From Larkinella rosea (GTDB taxonomy: Bacteria > Bacteroidota > Bacteroidia > Cytophagales > Spirosomataceae): a DNA stretch of 64,000 nt. The stretch is taken from positions 124,001-188,000 of the forward strand of contig NZ_RQJO01000008.1 of the NCBI RefSeq assembly GCF_003858635.1. The letters are read 5' to 3'. Below are positions 26,855 through 35,732 of this stretch, one piece after another (position 1 is the stretch's first letter; the number at the start of each line of letters is the position of its first letter). Below the pieces are notes generated by a model, which was given only the letters and a program-made list of their open reading frames with translations, had not been told where the DNA came from and did no database searches. Position numbers and translations under genes: made by a program.

Positions 26855-26874
26855 AAGCCAAAACCGTCAGAATC
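26855..26874 (+). repeat. 20-nt direct repeat, copy next to operator site 2
   Basis: This is the exact copy of 26405-26424 and abuts operator site 2. It could be a chance transfer of the gene-internal sequence or a regulatory element. Confidence 0.6.
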
Positions 26875-26979
26875 AGGTTTATGAGTTCCCGGTTTTGGTT
26901 GATCAATTGTTACCTTTTCTTCAATTTTCGAAATCAACTAACTCAAATTCCTTCACAAAAGGTAACCCTAACGTAAGCC

Positions 26980-28350
26980 ATGCCGACCTCTTCACGCCGA
27001 AACTTCCTGCGAACCGCTGCCCTCAGTACGGCGGCCGCACCCTTTATTCCTTCGTTATTCGAACCAGCTGCAGCGGCTTCCAACCCGTCGGCTTTGTCGC
27101 AGGTTCGGCTGGCTTTTATTGGAGTCGGTTCGCGGGGCCGCAGTCACGTTCGTCAGGCACTCTTCCGCGATGATGTGGTCATTACGGCCATTTGTGATCC
27201 GGATCCGGAAGCCATCAGCCGCACCAACGCCATGATCGAAAAAAGTGGCAAGAAAACGCCGGTGGCCTACACCAAAGGCGGGGAGGATTTTGTGAACATG
27301 CTTAAGCGCGACGACATCGACGGCGTTGTGATCGCGACGCCCTGGGAATGGCACGTTCCGATGGCTGTTGCCACCATGAAAGCCGGGAAATATGCGGGCG
27401 TGGAAGTATCGGCGACGGTCACCCTCAAAGAATCGTGGGATCTGGTCAATACGTTCGAGAAAACCGGATCGCACTGCATGATTCTGGAAAACGTCTGCTA
27501 CCGGCGCGATGTACTGGCGGTTTTGAACATGATCCGTCAGGGCATGTTCGGCGAAATGCTGTACGCTCACTGCGGCTATCAGCACGATCTGCGGAACGTC
27601 AAATTCAATGGCGGCATGGGTAAAGAAGGCGTCGAATTTGGTGAGAAAGCCTATTCCGAAGCCCGCTGGCGGACGCAGCACTCCGTCGATCGCAACGGTG
27701 ATTTGTACCCGACCCACGGCCTCGGCCCCGTGGCTCACTGGATGAACATCAACCGCGGCAACCGGTTTTTGTCGCTGACCTCAACCGCCACCAAAGCCCG
27801 CAGCCTGCACAAATACATCGTCGATAAGGGTGGGCCTGATCATCCCAACGCCAAAGTCAATTTCAAGTTGGGCGATGTGGTGACGACCGTCGTCAACTGT
27901 GCCAATGGCGAAAACATCGTGATCATGCACGATACGAACTCACCCCGGCCTTACTCACTCGGTTTTCGGGCGCAGGGAACGCAGGGCATCTGGATGGACG
28001 ACGGCAAAACGATTTACCTGGAAGGAACAAGCCCGAAACCGCACCAGTGGGAACCGTTTGCGGGGTATCAGGATAAATACGATCACCCGCTCTGGAAACA
28101 GCATGGCCAAACCGCCCAGAGCGGTGGCCACGGCGGTATCGATTTCTTCGTGATGCGGGCCTTCATCGAATCCATCAAAGCCCAAACCGCTCCGCCGATC
28201 GATGTGTACGATGCCGCTGTCTGGAGCGCCATTAGCCCGCTGTCGGAACAGTCGATTGCGCAGGGCAGCAAACCGATTGAAATCCCGGATTTCACGCGCG
28301 GAAAGTGGAAAACAAACCGCCCCATTTTCGGCCTGAACGAAATTTATTAA
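26980..28350 (+). CDS. Exported GH109-like Gfo/Idh/MocA protein
   Basis: This 456-residue protein has a Tat signal (SRRNFLRTAALSTAAAPF). The Rossmann loop GVGSRGRSH precedes the Gfo/Idh/MocA fold. The motif LYPTHGLGPVAHWMNINRGNR matches glycoside hydrolase family 109 (NAD-dependent alpha-N-acetylgalactosaminidase), where the Tyr and His act in catalysis; YEVSATVTL/EVSATV replaces the E-K-P dyad of dehydrogenases. It may therefore remove a sugar by the NAD-assisted oxidation-elimination route, in the periplasm. The exact substrate is unproven. It is the first gene after the LacI operators and leads into susC, so it is probably the first enzyme of the operon. Confidence 0.85.
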   Translation: MPTSSRRNFLRTAALSTAAAPFIPSLFEPAAAASNPSALSQVRLAFIGVGSRGRSHVRQALFRDDVVITAICDPDPEAISRTNAMIEKSGKKTPVAYTKGGEDFVNMLKRDDIDGVVIATPWEWHVPMAVATMKAGKYAGVEVSATVTLKESWDLVNTFEKTGSHCMILENVCYRRDVLAVLNMIRQGMFGEMLYAHCGYQHDLRNVKFNGGMGKEGVEFGEKAYSEARWRTQHSVDRNGDLYPTHGLGPVAHWMNINRGNRFLSLTSTATKARSLHKYIVDKGGPDHPNAKVNFKLGDVVTTVVNCANGENIVIMHDTNSPRPYSLGFRAQGTQGIWMDDGKTIYLEGTSPKPHQWEPFAGYQDKYDHPLWKQHGQTAQSGGHGGIDFFVMRAFIESIKAQTAPPIDVYDAAVWSAISPLSEQSIAQGSKPIEIPDFTRGKWKTNRPIFGLNEIY

Positions 28351-28375
28351 TAACCTGATTTGCTCAACTACCCGA

Positions 28376-28405
28376 CCGGGTTGGAACCGTCTGGTTCTGA
28401 CCCGG
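28376..28405 (+). other. Hairpin between GH109-like gene and susC
   Basis: CCGGGTTGGAACC (28376-28388) and GGTTCTGACCCGG (28393-28405) form a 13-bp stem with two G-U pairs and a four-base loop (GTCT). It lies 25 bases after the upstream stop. No T-run follows, so it may be an RNA processing or stability element rather than a full terminator. Confidence 0.6.
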
Positions 28406-28487
28406 ACACCCTTCCGTTGCCTTTACCCAATGCCCTAAGCCCTTTCCTTTTGCTTGTTAACGCTCCACTTTATCAATCAACCAACAC

Positions 28488-31415
28488 ATGAAACAGCTTT
28501 CCGTAAGTTTACTTCTGTGGCTATCGGTAACCGTTTGCGGTTATGCGCAGTCAGGCCTTCGGGGCACGGTCCGCGACGATGCCGGACAACCGCTGCCGGG
28601 TGCCACCATCATCGTCCGGGGAACCACGCAGGGAACCACCACCGACGATAAAGGGGCCTTCTCCGTTCGCGCAACGCCAGCCGATGTGCTGGAAATCAGC
28701 TCGATTGGGTATCAGGGAACGACCGTTACGGTCGGAAACCGCACGACGGTGGAAATCACGCTCAAAAAAGCCGACACCATGCTGGACGAGGTGGTCGTGA
28801 TGGGCTATACCACGACGAACCAGCGCAACCTGACCGGTTCGGCGCAGGTCGTAACGGCCAAAGAACTGAAAGACGTAACGGCCAACAACGTTGGCCAACT
28901 ATTGCAGGGAAAAGCGGCTGGCGTGTTTGTCGGCAACAGTTCCGGCGACCCGCGTACGCCCCCCAAAGTGTTGATCCGGGGTGTTGGGACGCTGACCGCC
29001 AGTTCCAATCCGCTGTACGTCGTCGATGGCGTCATTGGCGGGATTCCAAACCCCAGCGACATCGAATCGATGACGGTTTTGAAAGATGCTTCCGCAACGG
29101 CGCTATACGGCGCACGGGCTTCCAACGGCGTTATTGTGATCACGACCCGCCGGGGGGCTTCCGGCAAAACCCGCCTGACCGCGCGTCTGAATCAGGGCGT
29201 TGGCACCTTGAGTCTGGGCAACTTCCGGTTGCTGGACGGCCCGCAACTGTATGATTTACAGAAAAAAGTATTCCAGCGCGACCGGCCAACGGGGGTTCTC
29301 AACGATTATCTGCCCACGCCCGAAGCGAATGCCAACACCAACTGGTTCGATCAGGCGTTTCGGACAGCCACCAACACGCTGGCCGAACTGAGTGCGTCGG
29401 GTGGGAGCGACAAAACCAAGTTTTTCCTGAGTGGCAACTACTACAAGGAACAGGGTATTTTGCAGGGAACCGGGCTCGACCGGTTTGGCGGACGGTTGAA
29501 TTTCAGCCACAACATCAGCGACAAATTCCGGGTCAGTCTGAATACCGCCGGGCTGTATACACGCGGTTATGACAACAGCAACGGCGGGCTTTATGCAGCT
29601 TACACCTACCTGCCCTACGACGATCCCTACTACAACGGACAACCGTATAACCCGGTGACGGGCGCGAAAAAATGGTATGGCCGCGATAACGCCAACTTCA
29701 TTTACAACCGCCAGTTCAATACGTTCAATGAAAACACGATGTCGGCGGATGTGCTTTTCAAAGCCGAATACGACCTGTTGCCCTGGCTGACCTTGACGAC
29801 GACCAACCGTGGACAGACCACTTATTACGGCAGCCAGAGCAGTCAGGACATGCGCGGCCCCAGTGCGCTGGATGTGCAGGGGCGGCTTTCCCGAACCAAT
29901 ACACGCGATTATACTTTGTTGACTTCTAACCTCTTACGGTTTAAACATAGTTTCGAGGGCGGACATACGCTGGACGGTTTGGCCGGTTACGAATTCCAGA
30001 ATTATTATTACGAATCACTGGCGGCCACCGGAAAAGGGATTTTCTCGGGCCTGAGCATTCTGGATGCGACCTCACAACCCGAAACCATCGGCGGTACCAA
30101 AACCGACAATGCGTTTTCGTCGTACCTGTTTCAGGCCAACTACGGGTATCAGGACAAATACCTCGTCACCACTTCCTTCCGCCGGGACGGTTCGTCCAAG
30201 TTTGGCCGGGATAAGAAATACGGTAATTTCTATGCCGTCGGCCTGACCTGGAATGCCTCGAACGAAGCGTTTCTGCGCAGCAATCCGTTGCTGACCAATC
30301 TCAAATTCCGGCTGAGTTACGGAACCACCGGGAACGCCGACGGCATCAACGATTATGCCGCGCAGGGTTTGTATAACCTGACCGGGCAATACGCCGGTAT
30401 TCCGTCGGCCTATCCGACCCGGATCGAAAACCCGAACCTGTCGTGGGAAGTGTCGAACAACACCAACTTTGGGATCGACGCCAGTTTGTGGAACCGGCTG
30501 TCGATCACCGTCGATCTGTATAACCGTCTGACCAACAACCTATTGTTTAATCGTCCCTTGCAGGCAACCAGCGGTTATTCGTTCATAACCGAAAACGTGG
30601 GAGCGGTTCGAAACAAAGGGCTGGAAGTGGTTTTGTCGGCGGATATTTTGCAGAAAACCGCCCTGAAATGGCGCATGGACATCAATGCCGGAATAAACCG
30701 CAACGCGGTGACGGCCCTCTACGGCGACCGGGTTTTGGTCGCCAACGGCCAGCGTCCGTATGCCCTCGATCAGCCGCTCAACAGTTGGTATTTGCGTCGG
30801 TGGATGGGCGTCGATCCGCAAACCGGTGGGCCGCTCTGGGAGAAAGTCGGCACCGACGGAACCAGCACCACCACGACCAATTACAACGACGCGACGATCC
30901 AGTTTATCGGCAGCAACGCCAACCCCAAACTGTTCGGCGGTTTTCGGCAGGTGCTGAGCTGGAAAGGGCTGGAACTGAACGCGTTCTTTACCTACAGCAC
31001 CGGTGCTATTCTGTACAACGGCGACCGGAACCTGTTCGACAACGACGGCGCTTACGACCGCTACAACCTCATGGCGCTGCAGGATGGCTGGAGCCGCTGG
31101 GAACAGCCGGGCGACATTGCCACGCATCCGAAATACGTCATCGGCGGCAACAACAATGCCCAACGCCCCTCATCCCGGTTTCTGGAAAATGGCAATTACC
31201 TCCGGTTGCGCAACATCAGCTTGACGTATGATTTGCCAGCGGCTTTGGTCAGCAGAGCCAAACTGGACGGTGTCCGGCTGTCGGTTTCGGCGGATAACGT
31301 GTTCACGATCACGAAGTTTTCCGGCATTGATCCCGACGTAACCGAGACGGGCGAAGTAGGTACGAAATACCCATTCAGCCGGAAGTTGGTCTTTGGTCTC
31401 CAGTTTAACTTTTAA
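28488..31415 (+). CDS. SusC/RagA-family TonB-dependent outer-membrane transporter
   Basis: This 975-residue transporter has a signal peptide ending near GYAQSG. A CarboxypepD_reg-like domain follows (about 22-95, GLRGTVRDDAGQPLPGATIIV), then the SusC plug signature (VVVMGYTTTNQRNLTGSAQVV, VLIRGVGTL, LYVVDGVI, LYGARASNGVIVITT) and a 22-strand barrel ending in FSRKLVFGLQFNF with the terminal aromatic. It imports glycan fragments across the outer membrane with energy from TonB. The partner SusD gene starts 12 bases later. Just under 1000 residues is normal for the family. Confidence 0.96.
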   Translation: MKQLSVSLLLWLSVTVCGYAQSGLRGTVRDDAGQPLPGATIIVRGTTQGTTTDDKGAFSVRATPADVLEISSIGYQGTTVTVGNRTTVEITLKKADTMLDEVVVMGYTTTNQRNLTGSAQVVTAKELKDVTANNVGQLLQGKAAGVFVGNSSGDPRTPPKVLIRGVGTLTASSNPLYVVDGVIGGIPNPSDIESMTVLKDASATALYGARASNGVIVITTRRGASGKTRLTARLNQGVGTLSLGNFRLLDGPQLYDLQKKVFQRDRPTGVLNDYLPTPEANANTNWFDQAFRTATNTLAELSASGGSDKTKFFLSGNYYKEQGILQGTGLDRFGGRLNFSHNISDKFRVSLNTAGLYTRGYDNSNGGLYAAYTYLPYDDPYYNGQPYNPVTGAKKWYGRDNANFIYNRQFNTFNENTMSADVLFKAEYDLLPWLTLTTTNRGQTTYYGSQSSQDMRGPSALDVQGRLSRTNTRDYTLLTSNLLRFKHSFEGGHTLDGLAGYEFQNYYYESLAATGKGIFSGLSILDATSQPETIGGTKTDNAFSSYLFQANYGYQDKYLVTTSFRRDGSSKFGRDKKYGNFYAVGLTWNASNEAFLRSNPLLTNLKFRLSYGTTGNADGINDYAAQGLYNLTGQYAGIPSAYPTRIENPNLSWEVSNNTNFGIDASLWNRLSITVDLYNRLTNNLLFNRPLQATSGYSFITENVGAVRNKGLEVVLSADILQKTALKWRMDINAGINRNAVTALYGDRVLVANGQRPYALDQPLNSWYLRRWMGVDPQTGGPLWEKVGTDGTSTTTTNYNDATIQFIGSNANPKLFGGFRQVLSWKGLELNAFFTYSTGAILYNGDRNLFDNDGAYDRYNLMALQDGWSRWEQPGDIATHPKYVIGGNNNAQRPSSRFLENGNYLRLRNISLTYDLPAALVSRAKLDGVRLSVSADNVFTITKFSGIDPDVTETGEVGTKYPFSRKLVFGLQFNF

Positions 31416-31427
31416 TCATCAACACCC

Positions 31428-32879
31428 ATGAAATTCACTCTTTCGCGCTTTTTATTGCTGGGTTGTGTGGTGGTAACCACCGCCTGCGAAATTGATACAA
31501 CACCCTATAACGGTTTGTCTGAATCAGCCATCCTGCAAGGTGCGCAGGGTCTACGGGCGGCAACCGACGGGAATTATACGTTTCTCAAAGAATCCGATTA
31601 TACCCGTAACCTGTTCATTATGAACGAATATCCGGGGGACAACCTGACGCTCAGCGGAACAACCACGGACGCGCTTTTCCTGACGTACACCTACCGGCAC
31701 ACCTCCGATCAGGCCAACGCGCTCCAGATTTACCGGAAAGCTTACCAGATTATCGTCGGTGCGAACAAAGTGATCGGGGCGGTTCAGGAAGGAACGTCAA
31801 AAGAAATGGACCAGATTCTGGGCGAGAATATTTTCCTGCGCGCCAGTGTCCATTTCGATCTGGTCCGGTTGTTCGGGCGGCCTTACAACCAGAGTCCGGA
31901 AACGAATCTGGGTGTGATCATCAAAACCGATACAAAAGCGGACGACAATGCCGCCCGGGCGACGGTGAAAGAGGTGTATGCGTTTGTGGTCAGTGAGTTG
32001 CAGAAAGCCGCCAAACTGATGACGGTTTCGCGGACCAGCAGTTATGCCACGGCCGCGGCCGCCAATGCGCTCCTTTCGCGGGTGTATCTCTACATGAACG
32101 ACAATGCCAACGCCATCAAATACGCCGATCTGGTGATTACCGAAAACCGGTTTACGCTGGCGACACCGACGCAGGTGCCGGATTTTTACACGGTGGAAAA
32201 CGAGCAAAATAAGGAAGTCATTCTGGCAATCAAACACACGCTGAAAGACGACCGCGCCTGGAGTTCGCTGGGATCGATGCTGTATACGTCGCCGGGTGGT
32301 GTCGGCTGGGGCGAGGTTTACGCGTCGCAGGATTACCAGGATCTGGTGAACAAATTTCCGAACGACAAACGCCGGTCGTTTATCGTGAAGAAGCTGACGG
32401 CGCAGGGCGCGCAGGAAAAACGGAACGGGATTGACAAAGTGTACGTCACGAAATTTTCCAACCAGGGCGGTATTGCCACACTCAGTTCGCCGATTCTGCT
32501 GCGGTTGTCGGAAGTGTACCTGAACCGGGCCGAAGCCTACGCCAAAACCGGCGCACCGGACAAGGCGATCGCGGATGTGAACCTGATTCGCCAACGGGCG
32601 GGCCTGAGCGGAACGGAGCTTTATTCGACAGCCGACCTGAAAGGATTGCCGACGGTTTTGGACGTGGTGTTGCAGGAACGTCGACTCGAACTGGCGTTTG
32701 AAGGCCACCGCGCCTACGACCTCTACCGCAATGGCCGGAGTCTGGTTCGCAATTATCCCGGTTATCACAACACCACGACCGGCCAGCAAACCGTTCCTGC
32801 CGACGACAAACAAGTGGTTCACCTGATTCCGGAAGCCGAAATTATCTTAAATTCCAACCTGAAACAGAACCCATTGTAG
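31428..32879 (+). CDS. RagB/SusD-family nutrient-binding lipoprotein
   Basis: This 483-residue surface lipoprotein has a lipobox ending VTTAC (Cys about 20) and binds the glycan for its SusC partner. SusD/RagB features are the TPR-like helical repeats (AATDGNYTFLKE, IYRKAYQIIVGANKVIGA), ENIFLRASVHFDLVRLFGRPYN and the C-terminal SusD region with LRLSEVYLNRAEAYAKTG and VVLQERRLELAFEGHRAYDLYRNGRSL. It is 12 bases downstream of susC and surely co-transcribed. Its start is firm because only this ATG yields the lipoprotein signal. Confidence 0.96.
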   Translation: MKFTLSRFLLLGCVVVTTACEIDTTPYNGLSESAILQGAQGLRAATDGNYTFLKESDYTRNLFIMNEYPGDNLTLSGTTTDALFLTYTYRHTSDQANALQIYRKAYQIIVGANKVIGAVQEGTSKEMDQILGENIFLRASVHFDLVRLFGRPYNQSPETNLGVIIKTDTKADDNAARATVKEVYAFVVSELQKAAKLMTVSRTSSYATAAAANALLSRVYLYMNDNANAIKYADLVITENRFTLATPTQVPDFYTVENEQNKEVILAIKHTLKDDRAWSSLGSMLYTSPGGVGWGEVYASQDYQDLVNKFPNDKRRSFIVKKLTAQGAQEKRNGIDKVYVTKFSNQGGIATLSSPILLRLSEVYLNRAEAYAKTGAPDKAIADVNLIRQRAGLSGTELYSTADLKGLPTVLDVVLQERRLELAFEGHRAYDLYRNGRSLVRNYPGYHNTTTGQQTVPADDKQVVHLIPEAEIILNSNLKQNPL

Positions 32880-32889
32880 TGATTTGCTG

Positions 32890-34185
32890 ATGAATGTCCT
32901 GACCCCGATCCTTTTTCTAGTAAGTTGGTTGATTACCCCGGCAACCGGTTCGCACGACGCGAATCGGTTGGCGGTTCCCCTCGGCGGCAATGCCTGGGTT
33001 TCGAAGTCGGGCAGCGGTTCCGAGAAAATCACCAACGACGGATTAACCGGCTGGACGTCTTCGGAAAGCGTGGTTTCCATCTACATCCGCTTCGACCGCG
33101 CCGGGAAGTTGAAACTCTCGGCAACCCTCAGCGTTCCGGAAGGCGAAAGCAAGCTACGGGTCAGTTTGTTGGGAAAACCGGTCGAGTTTTCGGCCGGCGG
33201 CAGCGCAGAGAAGGAATATTACCTCGGAGAATGGGCGGTGCCAAAACCGGGTTACGTCAAAATCGACGTTCAGGGTTTGGCGAAAACCGGTGCCACGTTC
33301 GGGCAGTTCCGCGAACTGGGCATCAGCGGGGATATGGTGGACGAAAAGACGGGTTTTGTCCGTAACAACAACGGCAATTATTTCCATTGGGGTCGTCGCG
33401 GGCCGTCGGTTCACCTGAAATATACCACGCCGGAGCATGTCGATTCCGAATGGTTTTACAACGAAATTACGGTTGCCGAAGGCAACGACGTGCTGGGTTC
33501 CTACTTCATGGCGAACGGTTTTGCCGAAGGGTATTTCGGCATGCAGGTGAATTCGCCGACGGAGCGCCGGATTCTGTTTTCGGTCTGGAGCCCATTTAAA
33601 ACCGATAATCCCAAAGACATTCCCGACGACCAGAAAATTTTGCTGGAGAAAAAAGGCGAGGGCGTTACGACCAACGATTTCGGAAACGAAGGTTCGGGCG
33701 GGCAAAGCTACCGGCGTTACAACTGGAAAGCGGGCCACACCTACCGGTTTTTGCTCCGGGGCCGGCCAACGGAAAACGGCTATACGACTTACACGGCGTA
33801 TTTCTCGGATTCCAGCGAGCAAGACTGGCAGTTGATCGCCAGTTTCAAACGACCCAAAACCACGACGTATTTAACATCGTTTCACTCTTTTTTGGAGAAT
33901 TTCATGCCCAACACGGGTAACACAACCCGACAGGTAACCTTTGGGAATCAGTGGGTCCGAAGCAGGGAAGGAAACTGGCAGGAAATTATTAGGGCCAAAT
34001 TTACCGGCGACGCCACCGCCCGGGCGGGCTTTCGGCTCGATTACGCGGGCGGTTTACAAGCCGGTGAAACGCAATTCTTCCTGAAAAACTGCGGTTTTTT
34101 CGACAACAACATTCCGCTCAATACGGACTTTACCCGGAAACCGCTCCAAAAAGCACCCTCGATTGATTTTTCCCGATTACCCTAA
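32890..34185 (+). CDS. Secreted DUF3472-domain protein with N-terminal DUF5077-like domain
   Basis: The protein has 431 residues from the ATG at 32890 (the frame also allows TTG at 32884) and a signal peptide (LTPILFLVSWLITPATG). The N-terminal part (about 25-145) resembles the DUF5077 carbohydrate-binding sandwich (NAWVSKSGSGSEKITNDGLTGWTSS). The rest matches the DUF3472 pattern (NYFHWGRRGPSVHL, EWFYNEITVAEG, SYFMANGFAEGYFGMQVNSP, RILFSVWSPF). Such proteins occur in polysaccharide utilisation loci and are thought to bind or process glycans. No catalytic residue is established. It starts 10 bases after susD, so it is part of the same operon. Confidence 0.82.
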   Translation: MNVLTPILFLVSWLITPATGSHDANRLAVPLGGNAWVSKSGSGSEKITNDGLTGWTSSESVVSIYIRFDRAGKLKLSATLSVPEGESKLRVSLLGKPVEFSAGGSAEKEYYLGEWAVPKPGYVKIDVQGLAKTGATFGQFRELGISGDMVDEKTGFVRNNNGNYFHWGRRGPSVHLKYTTPEHVDSEWFYNEITVAEGNDVLGSYFMANGFAEGYFGMQVNSPTERRILFSVWSPFKTDNPKDIPDDQKILLEKKGEGVTTNDFGNEGSGGQSYRRYNWKAGHTYRFLLRGRPTENGYTTYTAYFSDSSEQDWQLIASFKRPKTTTYLTSFHSFLENFMPNTGNTTRQVTFGNQWVRSREGNWQEIIRAKFTGDATARAGFRLDYAGGLQAGETQFFLKNCGFFDNNIPLNTDFTRKPLQKAPSIDFSRLP

Positions 34186-34188
34186 TTT

Positions 34189-35301
34189 GTGATTGATTTG
34201 GCTATGTTTTTACCCCTTTCTATATCCACGCCCGGTCGTATCTGTTTGTTTGGAGAACACCAGGATTACCTCGGTTTACCGGTTATTGCTGCGGCCATTT
34301 CCAAACGAATCCAAATTACAGCTGAGCCCACCACCAAACCGGAGGTTCGGCTGTTTCTGCCCGACATTGACGCGGAGGAGCGGTTTTCGCTACGCACCTT
34401 TCCGCTTTCGTACCAGCACGACCGCGACTATTTTCGCTCGGCCATCAATGTGTTGCTGCGGGAAGGTTTTCGGTTTTCCAGCGGAATTCAGGGCGAAGTC
34501 CGGGGCAATATTCCCATCAATTCCGGCACCTCCAGTTCCTCGGCGCTGTTGATCACCTGGTTAGCTATTCTCAGTAAGTTAGCTGACAATCCGCAGCCGT
34601 TGTCGCCCAGGCAGCTGGCAGAACTCGCGTACCGGGCCGAAATCCTGGAATTTGGCGAACCCGGTGGTATGATGGATCATTACGCCACGGCGGTTGGCGG
34701 GGTGATTTACCTTGAATCCAAACCGGCCATTCATCTTGAGTCGTTTCAGTCTCAGTTGGGCACATTTGTGCTGGGTGATTCGCGCCAGCCGAAAGACACC
34801 ATTGGCGTGTTGCGGCACGTCAAATTCGGGATGCTGGGAGCGATGGAGAAAATCCGGCAGTACGATCCCGGTTTTTCACTTGATTCGTGTCCACAGGAAA
34901 AAGTGGACGAATACCGCCACTTGCTGACGCCGGACGAAACCGTGCTGTTGAAAGGCAACCTGTCCGACCGCGATGTATTGCAGGAAGCCCTGACTATGTT
35001 CAAAACGGGCATCATCGACCACCAGCGACTGGGTGCTTTGTTAACGATTCATCAAACCAGCCTGCGGGAAGCCAAGCGTGTCTCGACCCCCAAAATCGAC
35101 CGAATGATTGAAGAAGCCCTCAAGGCCGGGGCTTACGGCGGCAAAATCAACGGTTCCGGCGGTGGCGGCTGCATGTTTGCCTACGCGCCCGAAAACCCGG
35201 AAGCAGTGGCCGAAGCCATTGAGCGGGCGGGCGGAAAAGCGTACATCATCCAGGTTGATCAGGGCGTTTCAGTTCAGCCTCAGGTTCAGTCAGTTGAGTA
35301 G
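34189..35301 (+). CDS. GHMP-family sugar kinase (galactokinase-like)
   Basis: The protein has 370 residues from GTG at 34189 or 365 from ATG at 34204. It has the GHMP fold motifs GRICLFGEHQDYLG (substrate loop, near 17-30), GNIPINSGTSSSSALL (ATP loop, near 104-119) and KINGSGGGGCMFAYA near the C-terminus. The substrate loop has H-Q-D-Y in place of the H-T-D-Y of galK in this window, so the sugar may differ (galacturonate, L-arabinose or a related aldose are possibilities). It begins three bases after the DUF3472 stop, so it is the cytoplasmic phosphorylation step of the sugar operon. Confidence 0.83.
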   Translation: MIDLAMFLPLSISTPGRICLFGEHQDYLGLPVIAAAISKRIQITAEPTTKPEVRLFLPDIDAEERFSLRTFPLSYQHDRDYFRSAINVLLREGFRFSSGIQGEVRGNIPINSGTSSSSALLITWLAILSKLADNPQPLSPRQLAELAYRAEILEFGEPGGMMDHYATAVGGVIYLESKPAIHLESFQSQLGTFVLGDSRQPKDTIGVLRHVKFGMLGAMEKIRQYDPGFSLDSCPQEKVDEYRHLLTPDETVLLKGNLSDRDVLQEALTMFKTGIIDHQRLGALLTIHQTSLREAKRVSTPKIDRMIEEALKAGAYGGKINGSGGGGCMFAYAPENPEAVAEAIERAGGKAYIIQVDQGVSVQPQVQSVE

Positions 35302-35311
35302 AATGTCTGAT

Positions 35312-35416
35312 TTCGCCTGTTGCCCCTAAGTTCCGATCGGCCAGTGCCGGACTTTTTGAATCCGGATCAACCGCGCGTCGCAGTCCCATTCAGGGGATTC
35401 TGGGGCAACAGGCGAA
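35312..35416. repeat. Inverted repeat after the sugar operon
   Basis: TTCGCCTGTTGCCCC (35312-35326) is exactly repeated in inverse at 35402-35416, enclosing 75 bases that hold a smaller CCGGA/TCCGG hairpin. It begins 10 bases past the GHMP kinase stop and probably ends that transcript. No coding is seen in it. Confidence 0.7.
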
Positions 35417-35454
35417 CGTTTTAAAATATTATCCTATAAATAATATAGATTTAG

Positions 35455-35486
35455 TTTGGAATATAAAAAACCGCCTTTTATTTTTG
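35455..35486 (+). promoter_or_regulatory. Promoter of the SAM-riboswitch unit
   Basis: TTTG (35455-35458) and TATTTTTG (35479-35486) are separated by 20 bases, an exact fit to the Bacteroidota sigma-factor consensus TTTG-N19-21-TAnnTTTG. Transcription should start near 35492-35494, about 40 bases before the aptamer. Confidence 0.75.
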
Positions 35487-35532
35487 CATCATCATCTTGA
35501 TTACTTGCAAAAGTAATTCCCGGTTGCCGGTG

Positions 35533-35648
35533 TGATGGTTTATACAGAAAGGGGGAGAGACAGGCTCGATGAACCCTTAGCAACTTTCCATTTAGTGGAA
35601 TAAGTGCTAACCTGCCTAGTAGTAGGAACTATAAATGATCAACCATCA
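35533..35648 (+). promoter_or_regulatory. SAM-I-type (S-box) riboswitch
   Basis: The core reads GGGAGAGACAGGCTCGATGA, then ACCCTTAGCAAC, GTGCTAA and CCTGC, in the order of the S-box consensus (GAGGGAC-GGCCC-AUGAA-CC-GGCAAC ... GUGC-AA-CCUGC). Four helices can be drawn. P1 is TGATGGTT (35533-35540) with AACCATCA (35641-35648). P2 contains AAGGG with CCCTT. P3 is TTCCA-TTTAG-TGGAA. P4 is CCTGC with GTAGG. It should bind S-adenosylmethionine. P1 ends on the A of the ATG of the 22-codon ORF, so ligand binding would hide the start codon. No methionine-metabolism gene follows. Confidence 0.85.
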
Positions 35649-35716
35649 TGAGCAATCAAACGTCAAAGCAACGTTGTGACCCCGATCAGGACTGGCATCT
35701 TTGTCCGATCCGGTAA
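35648..35716 (+). CDS. 22-codon ORF controlled by the SAM riboswitch
   Basis: ATG at 35648 opens 22 codons and a TAA. The product begins MSNQTSKQRC and ends DWHLCPIR. It is hydrophilic, has two Cys residues eight positions apart and contains no membrane segment. The start codon forms the 3' end of riboswitch helix P1, and a terminator follows 16 bases after the stop, so it is the only ORF of its transcript. I do not recognise the peptide. It could be a small regulatory protein, or a decoy ORF on a trans-acting riboswitch RNA. The coding call rests on position alone. Confidence 0.5.
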   Translation: MSNQTSKQRCDPDQDWHLCPIR

Positions 35717-35732
35717 TCAGTTTCCACGTGCG

